Assembly (NCBI GenBank): GCA_903921945.1
Contig: CAIXSC010000206.1
Location: 1-14,110 of the forward strand
Direction of reading: 5' to 3'
Length of the DNA stretch: 14,110 nt
Origin: an uncultured Planctomycetaceae bacterium
GTDB taxonomy: Bacteria; Planctomycetota; Planctomycetia; Pirellulales; Pirellulaceae
This document shows, one piece after another, positions 1 through 6,741 of this stretch. Numbering within the stretch: the stretch's first letter is position 1; every line of letters begins with the position of its first letter. Made by a program: the position numbers and the translations under genes. The notes under the pieces are model-generated. The model ran no database searches, was not told the origin of the DNA, and saw only the letters and a program-made list of their open reading frames with translations.

Positions 1-73
1 CGGCTCCGATGGTGATCAACACCCCGTAGAGAATCCCGCGACGCGCCCACCATTTCGAACCAGCCGTCTCCAT
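1..73 (-). CDS. Partial gene: N-terminus of a putative membrane or secreted protein, runs off the left edge
   Basis: Only the first 24 codons are visible. The start ATG is read from 73 downwards and the gene continues past position 1. The visible peptide begins METAGSKWWARRG and runs into ILYGVLITIGA. This is a short positively charged segment followed by a hydrophobic one, as expected for an N-terminal membrane anchor or signal sequence. The start is well supported: a strong Shine-Dalgarno (TGGAGGAA on the minus strand, 88-81) lies about 9 nt upstream, and the ATG sits 2 nt after the TGA of the upstream TPR gene. That arrangement suggests translational coupling in one operon. No family can be named from so little sequence. 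Confidence 0.7.
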   Translation of the reverse strand, partial: METAGSKWWARRGILYGVLITIGA

Positions 74-75
74 GC

Positions 76-2448
76 TCAGCTTCCTCCAGTCGCCCGCCCC
101 GATGGCTGCGACGCGTCCAATACTTTGGCGGGAATCGCGTCCTTCGGGCCGGATGCGATCGGCTTGCCGGCTTGATAAGCGGCCAGTCGGACCTCCAGTC
201 GGGCTCGCAAGGACTTTTCAGGCGAGAGTTTCAACGCCGCTTGAGCTACGCGGACCGCCTCGGTGTTCCGGCCATTAGCGGCGAGCGCGGCGGCGAGCGA
301 GTCCAAAATGTACGGATTGCGGCCTCGCGTGCGTTTCGCGAGCGGTTCCATCATCCGCAACGCTTCGGCCGGCGCTCGCAACGAATCGTCGACGGTCGTC
401 GCCAGAAGATCGGCCAGCCGTGTGGTGACAACGATGAGCGACGGGTCGAGGGCGAGAGCGCGGCGATAACAGGCGGCCGCCTCGCGCGTCTCGCCCATCA
501 GTTCCAGCGACCACCCCAAGCCACTCCACGATTCCACATGCACCGAGTGAACATCCAGCGCTCGTCGATAGAGCCGGCTGGCTTCGGCATGTCGCGACTG
601 CTGAAAACAAAGCGTCGCCCAATTGAACCAACTCATGGGGAAGTTCGGATCGGCCTCGGTCGCCAGGCGAAAACAGCGTTCCGCCTCCGCCGTTTGCCCC
701 TTTTTCATGAACACGGTGCCCATTTGGGAATGCAATTCGGCGGCATGCGGCCCCAGTTTCAACGCTTCGTGACCTGCGCGAATCGCGCCGTCCAAGTCCC
801 CCTTGGCAATCAGTTGTCCGATGTAATGCACGCGGGGACGCACATGCGAAGGATTGATCGCAATGGCCTGCCGCCATAACAACTCGGGGTTCGCTAGTTC
901 CCGGTTGCGAGTCACCGTTCGAAACGACAGGCCTCCCACAACGGCGGCTACCAAGGCCGCGACGAAAAGCGCTGGGCCGCCGCCGAACCGCCAAGCGAAA
1001 ACGTCGCCCGCGCCCGTCGAGCCGTCTTGGACGCTCGCGGAGCGTTTCGTCACTTGCCGGCATAGACTCACAAGTCGCCAACCCGCAAGCGTCACGAACA
1101 CGGCGACTGGCGCCAGCGGTAAATACATCCGATGCTCAAAGGCCAAATCGGCAATCGGCACAAAACTGGAAGTAGGGCCCAAAACCGTAAAGAACGCCAA
1201 TCCTGGAAACCCTAAACGCGGCGATCGGAAACAGGCGTACCCCGTCCACGCCAACATTCCCAGAATGACCGCCCCCAATCCATAAATCATTAGCGGCGAG
1301 TTGCTTACCGGCCAACCGTAGTCGAGACACAATGGATCAGGCCACACGGCGAGTCGCAGATAATACAGAATGACCGCCGGCTGGCTCCGCAAATACTGCC
1401 AAGACGTCAGACCCGCCACCGAAAAGCCGGCGGAGGCCGCCGGTCCCGCCACGAACGCCGACCGGGTTTGATAGAGCAACATCGCCGACGCGGCCGCCAA
1501 ACCCGCATGGACCCACCACTGCCGCCGCCAAACCGTTCGCCATGAATCCGTGAAGAAAGCGCGACTGAGCGCGACCGCCAAAATCGGCAGGCCAATCGAA
1601 ATCTCTTTCGATTGCGTCGCCAGCCAACCGCACACGATGGCGATTACGCCCCAGCCGATTTCGCTCACGGTCGTCGCCGCGTTTTCGCCGCTCATACCGA
1701 TCCGACCGGTCCCGCTGCTACCGCCGTCCCGGGTCGCGAGATCCGTGTTGTCGTTCCAGTTCGCGGCCTGACGGGCGACGGCGTAGAGCGCCGCCAGAAT
1801 CCCTAAGCTCGCGAGCGATTCGAAGCGTTGGACCGTGTAGGTCACGGCATTCGTTTGCAGAGGGTGAACGAGCCATAAGGCGGCGATCGTCCAGGCCAAC
1901 GGTTCGGCGGCGCGAGCCAGTTCGGCCGACGTTCCCGGTGCTCGCAACAGCCGGCGGCAGAGCGCCCACAACAGCGAACCGGCCGCCAAATGGATCGCCA
2001 GGTTCACCAAGTGGTAACCGAACACTTCGGTGCGGCCCCACGCATGGTTCGCCGCGAACGACAACATTCCGACTCGCCGGCCGTATGCCGACCGCGCGGC
2101 GTTGCTCCACGAGTGCGTTGTTGGCTCCATGACCAGCGTTAGCCAGTCGTCCAGCAGAAATGGCACCCGCAAGCTGTTGGCGTAAACGCCGAAAACCAGA
2201 AGCAACAGGCCAACAAACGGCAACCAAGCCATGCGCGGCCGCTGCCCAGCGCTCAAGCGGCCGTAGTTGTCGCCCGAATTGCTATCGCCACCCGGGATGC
2301 TAGCGCCGGTCGCGTTGCTAGTGACGCCCGGGATGCTATCGCCGGTCGCGTTGCTTGCCCCGCCCGGGTTGCTAGCGCTGCCAGCGCTGGTCGCGGCGGT
2401 CTTGAACGAATTGCCCGAGCTTGCGGTTTCCGCCGTGCTGCTTTTCAT
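76..2448 (-). CDS. Polytopic GT-C-like membrane protein with C-terminal TPR repeats (paralogue 1)
   Basis: A 790-residue protein. Residues 1-72 are a Ser/Gly/Ala/Asn-rich low-complexity leader with 12-residue repeats. About 9-11 hydrophobic segments follow between residues 73 and 510, then TPR-type helical repeats from about 525 to 770. The membrane part has features of GT-C-fold glycosyltransferases of the TMTC/PMT type: an Asp-Asp pair (D100-D101, in FLLDD) just after the first membrane helix, HPLQT at 195-199 followed by QRFES, and EHRMYLPLAP at 438-447. In that fold the acidic pair helps catalysis using lipid-linked sugar, but the activity here is inferred. The start at 2448 has only a weak upstream GGG-rich site. 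Met73 (position 2232), directly before the first helix, is a possible alternative start because the paralogue has no comparable leader. The gene lies 62 nt downstream of that paralogue and is coupled to the next gene. Confidence 0.85.
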   Translation of the reverse strand: MKSSTAETASSGNSFKTAATSAGSASNPGGASNATGDSIPGVTSNATGASIPGGDSNSGDNYGRLSAGQRPRMAWLPFVGLLLLVFGVYANSLRVPFLLDDWLTLVMEPTTHSWSNAARSAYGRRVGMLSFAANHAWGRTEVFGYHLVNLAIHLAAGSLLWALCRRLLRAPGTSAELARAAEPLAWTIAALWLVHPLQTNAVTYTVQRFESLASLGILAALYAVARQAANWNDNTDLATRDGGSSGTGRIGMSGENAATTVSEIGWGVIAIVCGWLATQSKEISIGLPILAVALSRAFFTDSWRTVWRRQWWVHAGLAAASAMLLYQTRSAFVAGPAASAGFSVAGLTSWQYLRSQPAVILYYLRLAVWPDPLCLDYGWPVSNSPLMIYGLGAVILGMLAWTGYACFRSPRLGFPGLAFFTVLGPTSSFVPIADLAFEHRMYLPLAPVAVFVTLAGWRLVSLCRQVTKRSASVQDGSTGAGDVFAWRFGGGPALFVAALVAAVVGGLSFRTVTRNRELANPELLWRQAIAINPSHVRPRVHYIGQLIAKGDLDGAIRAGHEALKLGPHAAELHSQMGTVFMKKGQTAEAERCFRLATEADPNFPMSWFNWATLCFQQSRHAEASRLYRRALDVHSVHVESWSGLGWSLELMGETREAAACYRRALALDPSLIVVTTRLADLLATTVDDSLRAPAEALRMMEPLAKRTRGRNPYILDSLAAALAANGRNTEAVRVAQAALKLSPEKSLRARLEVRLAAYQAGKPIASGPKDAIPAKVLDASQPSGRATGGS
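81..88 (-). promoter_or_regulatory. Strong Shine-Dalgarno for the left-edge gene
   Basis: The minus strand reads TGGAGGAA here. Its GGAGG core ends about 9 nt before the ATG at 73, and it lies inside the last codons of the preceding TPR gene. It decides the start of the left-edge gene and supports coupled translation with the gene before it. Confidence 0.65.
2273..2380 (-). repeat. In-frame 36-bp (18-bp half-unit) tandem repeat encoding a 12-residue motif
   Basis: On the plus strand CCCGGG recurs at 2291, 2327 and 2363, exactly 36 bp apart, and a degenerate half-unit starts at 2273. Half-units of 18 bp share a TGCTA core. The period is a multiple of three, so the repeat encodes a 12-residue motif of the form I/N-P-G-x-x-S-N-A-T-G-x-S in the leader of TPR protein 1. 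It lies before the first membrane helix, in what should be a flexible N-terminal tail. The last copy is degenerate. Confidence 0.8.
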
Positions 2449-2510
2449 AGACGAACCACATCCCTGCCCGAGCTCTTCCCATTCCCGTGGTCGCCCCGCC
2501 TACCGACAGG

Positions 2511-4682
2511 CTATCGCCACACTCGACTCGGGGTGTCGACACGTCCGGGACGTTCGGCCCGCTGAATCGCCTGCAATCGGCGACGCCCCGCCAGGTCGCC
2601 CGGAAGCCGCAGCGCCTCCGCCGCCGTCTGCCGCGCCGCCTCCGGTTGCCCGGTCGCCAACTGGGCCGCCGCGACGCATTCGAGCACAGCCCGCCGATCC
2701 ACATCCCGGCGGCCAACGAGGGCGGCGGCCATCTTTAGCGATTCTTCGGGATCGCCACCGTCTCTTTCATCGGCAATGGCCAGCAACCGCGCCAGCCGAA
2801 TTGCCGGGTCCGGGGCGTGCGGATTGATTTCTCGCAGGCGTCGCAGTGCCGCAATCTCCACTCGCGTTTTGCCCAGTTTGCCAGCCAAGGTCGCCATCGC
2901 CTCCCAGGCTTGCGTGTAATCCGGCTGCGATTCGACAGACCACTGGTAATGGCTCAGCGCGTGCCCCAACCTCGCTTGCCGTTCGCGCAATTTGCCCAGA
3001 TTGAAATGAGCGACGTGGGTCGTCCGCGGGTGCTCGACCCCAAGCCGCAAGAGGTGCTCCGCCTCCTCCAATTTTCCCTGTTTGATTCGCACATAGCCCA
3101 GACCGACGTGCGCTTCCGGCATATCTTTCCGCAGGGCGAGCGATTGCCGGTAATGCGTTTCGGCTTCTTCCAGGCGTCCGATGGCTGTCAGCTGCAAGGC
3201 GTACATCAAATGGCCGCGACTGCCGGCAGGGTTGGCAGCGACGACCGACTCCCACATGCGTAGCGGATCGGCGTAGTCGCGATTGCGGAGGAATGTTCGA
3301 GTGCCGAGGGCGGAGCAAACGATCGCGGCGCCGATCGCCAATGCCGCTCGGTGTTGCGTCGGACACGGCAGCCAGCGTTCCAGTCCACTTTCAAGCGTCA
3401 ACGCGGCCGCCGCCAGGACAGGCGCCAACGGCAGGTACATGCGGTGCTCGAACGCCAAATCCATGACCGGCATGAAGCTGGATGTAGGCGCCAACAATGC
3501 GAAGAAAGCCAAGCCGAGGAACCCGAGCTTGGGAGCCTTGGCCAGCAGCCAGGCGGTCGCCGCCAGCATACCGAGGATCACCAATCCTGCCGGATAGATG
3601 TCCCAGGGCGATTTCGCGACTGGCCAGCCATAGTCAAAGCACAAATGATCGGGAAAGACAGCGAGACGCAAATAATGCAACAGCACCTCGGGTTGCGATC
3701 GCAAATACTGCCACCATGTCAATCCTGGCACATTGAATCCCGCGGTCGTGGCAACTGCTCCACCCAGCGCTTGGCTGGAATGAAAGACCACGGTGGCGGC
3801 TGCCGAAAGCAAGCCGATATGGAGCGCTGCGCGGCGCTGCAAGAGTTCGCGCCAAGAGTTAGCCCAGTAAATACGATCGTAAAACAACGCGAGGAGTGGC
3901 AGCGTCACGGCCACCTCTTTGGTCGCCGCGGCCGCGAAGGCCGCTCCCACCGCCACGAGTTGCCATACGGCAGCTTGCCAAGTCGATCGGGGCGCTGCGG
4001 CTGCTCGAGGCGCCGGAGCAATGTGGCCTTCCGGGACTCGCGCCGCGCGCGGCTCTTCGAAGTTCAACGGCGGAACGGCGGATGCGGCGGATTCGGCGGA
4101 CGAGGCGGATGCGGCGGATGCGGCGGATGCGGCGGATGCGGCGGACGAGGCGGACGAGGCGGCGGCGGCACGCATCACCGCGTAAAGCGACATTAAAACG
4201 AACATCCCCATCAGCGACTCGAAGCGCTGGATCACGTACGTCACGCTGCCGGTTTGCAGGGGATGGATGAGCCAGATCAAAGCGACCAGACCGGCCCATA
4301 AGTCGGCACGCTCGCGGAGAGCGGTCGAGCCCGATCGATCGAGGCGCATCAAGGTGCCGCGGAGCAGTGCGAACAACGTGGTCGCGGCGAGCCAATGGAT
4401 GGCGAGGTTCACCCCGTGGTAGCCAGGCATCCATAAGCCGTGCCAGTGGTAATTCAACGCGAAGCTCAACAAGCCGAGGCGTCGGGGCCAGGGGCTGGCG
4501 AGTGCGGCGGCGGGCGACCGCATCGCCGGTTCACGGGCTTGTAGATACTGGTCGTCCAGCAGGAAAGGCGTATGGAGCGAGTTACCGTAGAGGATCGCGG
4601 TCACTATCGCGAACATCGCCGCGACACGCCAAAGTGGCGCCGGCGATCGGTTCGTTGACAGGCCAGCGAATTCCTTCATCAT
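2511..4682 (-). CDS. Polytopic GT-C-like membrane protein with C-terminal TPR repeats (paralogue 2)
   Basis: This protein has 723 residues when read from the ATG at 4682, the first of two consecutive ATGs. A longer reading from a GTG at 4790 adds 36 residues with no membrane or signal character, so it is rejected. The layout matches the neighbour: a first helix at about residues 17-35, the Asp-Asp pair (D43-D44 in FLLDD), HPLQT at 140-144, QRFES at 152-156, EHRMYLPLAP near 412-421, then TPR-like repeats from about 464 to 690. A loop after the QRFES segment carries an Ala-Ser expansion (about residues 173-203). The shared blocks, such as QYLRSQP and DYGWPV, show that the two genes are tandem duplicates. 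A membrane glycosyltransferase-like role is plausible from the family but not shown. No good Shine-Dalgarno is visible. It is the first gene of the minus-strand set. Confidence 0.85.
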   Translation of the reverse strand: MMKEFAGLSTNRSPAPLWRVAAMFAIVTAILYGNSLHTPFLLDDQYLQAREPAMRSPAAALASPWPRRLGLLSFALNYHWHGLWMPGYHGVNLAIHWLAATTLFALLRGTLMRLDRSGSTALRERADLWAGLVALIWLIHPLQTGSVTYVIQRFESLMGMFVLMSLYAVMRAAAASSASSAASAASAASAASASSAESAASAVPPLNFEEPRAARVPEGHIAPAPRAAAAPRSTWQAAVWQLVAVGAAFAAAATKEVAVTLPLLALFYDRIYWANSWRELLQRRAALHIGLLSAAATVVFHSSQALGGAVATTAGFNVPGLTWWQYLRSQPEVLLHYLRLAVFPDHLCFDYGWPVAKSPWDIYPAGLVILGMLAATAWLLAKAPKLGFLGLAFFALLAPTSSFMPVMDLAFEHRMYLPLAPVLAAAALTLESGLERWLPCPTQHRAALAIGAAIVCSALGTRTFLRNRDYADPLRMWESVVAANPAGSRGHLMYALQLTAIGRLEEAETHYRQSLALRKDMPEAHVGLGYVRIKQGKLEEAEHLLRLGVEHPRTTHVAHFNLGKLRERQARLGHALSHYQWSVESQPDYTQAWEAMATLAGKLGKTRVEIAALRRLREINPHAPDPAIRLARLLAIADERDGGDPEESLKMAAALVGRRDVDRRAVLECVAAAQLATGQPEAARQTAAEALRLPGDLAGRRRLQAIQRAERPGRVDTPSRVWR
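4080..4170 (-). repeat. 9-bp tandem repeat encoding (Ala-Ser-Ala)n in TPR protein 2
   Basis: The plus strand shows four perfect GGCGGATGC units at 4104-4139, flanked on both sides by degenerate units such as GGCGGACGA. On the coding strand each unit reads GCA-TCC-GCC, giving Ala-Ser-Ala. The repeat sits in a loop between membrane segments. The corresponding loop in the paralogue is also variable but contains no such repeat. Confidence 0.9.
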
Positions 4683-4855
4683 GACTGCCGGCCGTGCGCG
4701 GGCCGTTCCTGGAAATCGACATGGTGCGGGCACATACGGGCAGCCTGTCCCTAGCAGGAGAGTGGCTGCGGCGTCCAGGCCGGTTTTCACATCCGGCTGT
4801 CGAAGGTCAAGCCGGCTTGCGGTACAACAGTCGGACTTTTTGCGGGAGACGCAAC

Positions 4856-6715
4856 ATGAATACCTTGCCGTTTCGAACGTGCGTCGGGTCGCCGCGTCGG
4901 TTCTCGGTCGCTGCGCGGGAATTCGGGGCCGCCTTATTAGGCGGTTTGCTCGGTTGGTTCAACGCGGGCGCGGTGTTGGCGGAATCGCCACCCGAGCGTC
5001 CGGCTCCTGTTCGGGACGCCTTCCGGTTTCGCGATGTGGCCGAGGAACGCGGGTTGTTTCCCGCGCTGGAGGGCATCCAAGGGCACGCCGCCGGCTGGGG
5101 CGACATCGACGGAGACGGAGCGATCGATCTGTACGTCGGCACGTTTTTCGAACCGAACGGGAAACGCAACGTGCTCCTGCGGGGCGGCCGCGACCGCTTC
5201 CAGCCTGATCCACAGCCGGCCGTCGAACTGCCGACCCGGTCCAGCGGCGCGTTGTTCGCCGACTGGGACAACGATGGAGATTTGGACCTGTACGTTTCGA
5301 GCATGCCCCGGCCCAAATCCGGCTTGGTTGGCTGTCGACTGTTGGAGAACACGGGTGGCGGCCAGTTCCGCGACATTTCGGAAAACAATGGCGCCTGTCC
5401 GCCCGAGTTCGGTGGCCGCAGCGCGGCAACGGCCGACTTCGATGGCGATGGCTGGCTGGATCTCGTGGTCGGCGAAGATCCTCTGCCCGGCTACAACGGC
5501 TCGCCCACCAAAGCCTCGCGTCTGTTTCGCAATCTCGGGGGACTGAAGTTCGTGGACGCGTCGCGCGAAGCGGGCCTTCCCGAGCAAACACCGGGGCTGG
5601 GCGTCGCCGCTGGCGATCTGAATGGCGATGGCTGGCCCGATCTGTTCCTCGCAGCCCATCTGGGAGGCAATCGCCTATGGATCAACGACGGCCGCGGACG
5701 GTTGCGCGAGCCGGATGGAGCGAGGGAAACTTTTCATTGGGCGGACGCGGTCGGCGACAACATGGTGTGCGGTGTCGCGATCGGCGACGTCAACCGCGAC
5801 GGCCTGCCGGACATCGTGCTTGGCCAACATTTCAAAACACCGTGGGTCAAACCGGTGGCGAATCGTTTGTATCTCAATCGTGGCCCGCGGGGTGGCGTGC
5901 CTCGCTTCGAGGACGTCACGGCGGCGGCTGGGCTCGATCCACTGCCGCTCAAAGGTCCTCATGTGGAGATCCAGGACTTCGACAACGATGGATGGCCGGA
6001 CCTTTCGGTAAGCATTGTCAAGTTCGCGGGCGGCTCCGTTCATCCGTTCGTGTTCCGCAACCTCGCAGGGGAAGTGGTCATGAAAGACGGGATTCCCCGT
6101 TTTGCGCTGGCCGGCCCCGAAGCCAATGACTTCCCCACCGCCGAAGACCAGCAAATCAAGCAGTCGGGAGCGTTCTTCAAGAAAATGATCGCCGACGGCA
6201 AGGTGATTTACATGGCACCGGGGCCCACCGCCGACTTCGATCACGACGGCCGCTTGGACATGTTCCTTCCGAGCTGGTGGCCGGAACGCCGCTCGCTGTT
6301 GCTCCGCAACGAGTCGATGGCCGGCCATTGGCTTCAAGTTTCCGGCACGGCCGCCATTCCGGCGGCACGTGCACCTGCGGCGACACCGGCGGCAACAGCG
6401 GCGGCGGCGGCGGGTTCGCGTCCATCGCCGGCGGTCGCGGAGCCATTGCAAACCGCGGAGCGTCGCGTCAACCGGCAGCGAATCGGCACGCGTATCGAGG
6501 TCTATCTGCCTGGGCGTCTTGGCGATTCGGCCGCGCTGCTCGGCTGCCGCGAAATAAGCGTTGGTTTCGGCTACGCGTCGGCTCAACCGGCAGTGGCCCA
6601 TTTTGGCCTCGGCAAGCACACCGCCGTTGACGTGCGGATTGTCGCGCCCCATGGCGGCGCCGTCCGCGAGCTTCGCGACGTGCGCGCGGATCAACGCATC
6701 GTCGCTCATCCATGA
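4856..6715 (+). CDS. Secreted FG-GAP/VCBS beta-propeller protein with C-terminal ASPIC/UnbV domain (CRTAC1-like)
   Basis: A 619-residue protein. The start at 4856 is chosen because GGGAG (4844-4848) lies 7 nt upstream and a signal peptide follows directly: basic residues, a hydrophobic core GAALLGGLLGWF, then AVLA-ES near residue 43. Seven Ca2+-binding DxDxDGxxD-type loops characteristic of FG-GAP repeats are visible, starting at residues 83, 136, 194, 254, 311, 374 and 460. Two of them have Asn at the third position. An Ala/Pro-rich stretch at about 500-530 leads into an ASPIC/UnbV-type domain (about 538-615) with IGTRIEV, REISVGFGYASAQP and HFGLG. The family is a calcium-stabilised extracytoplasmic beta-propeller with unknown ligand. 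The stop lies in an ATGA overlap with a possible start of the next gene, so the two are probably one transcript. An alternative ATG at 4694 adds 54 residues and would hide the signal peptide. Confidence 0.9.
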   Translation: MNTLPFRTCVGSPRRFSVAAREFGAALLGGLLGWFNAGAVLAESPPERPAPVRDAFRFRDVAEERGLFPALEGIQGHAAGWGDIDGDGAIDLYVGTFFEPNGKRNVLLRGGRDRFQPDPQPAVELPTRSSGALFADWDNDGDLDLYVSSMPRPKSGLVGCRLLENTGGGQFRDISENNGACPPEFGGRSAATADFDGDGWLDLVVGEDPLPGYNGSPTKASRLFRNLGGLKFVDASREAGLPEQTPGLGVAAGDLNGDGWPDLFLAAHLGGNRLWINDGRGRLREPDGARETFHWADAVGDNMVCGVAIGDVNRDGLPDIVLGQHFKTPWVKPVANRLYLNRGPRGGVPRFEDVTAAAGLDPLPLKGPHVEIQDFDNDGWPDLSVSIVKFAGGSVHPFVFRNLAGEVVMKDGIPRFALAGPEANDFPTAEDQQIKQSGAFFKKMIADGKVIYMAPGPTADFDHDGRLDMFLPSWWPERRSLLLRNESMAGHWLQVSGTAAIPAARAPAATPAATAAAAAGSRPSPAVAEPLQTAERRVNRQRIGTRIEVYLPGRLGDSAALLGCREISVGFGYASAQPAVAHFGLGKHTAVDVRIVAPHGGAVRELRDVRADQRIVAHP

Positions 6716-6741
6716 TCGCAACCTCTGTGGAGATTTCGCGC

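Noticed and set aside
4683..4790. Longer start (GTG at 4790) for TPR protein 2
   Set aside because: The extra 36 residues have no signal or membrane character, the paralogue has nothing similar, and they would occupy most of the divergent promoter gap.
4793..4816. CCGGCT/AGCCGG inverted repeat upstream of the FG-GAP gene as an operator
   Set aside because: A 6-bp stem of G and C is common by chance at this base composition and no convincing promoter lies beside it.
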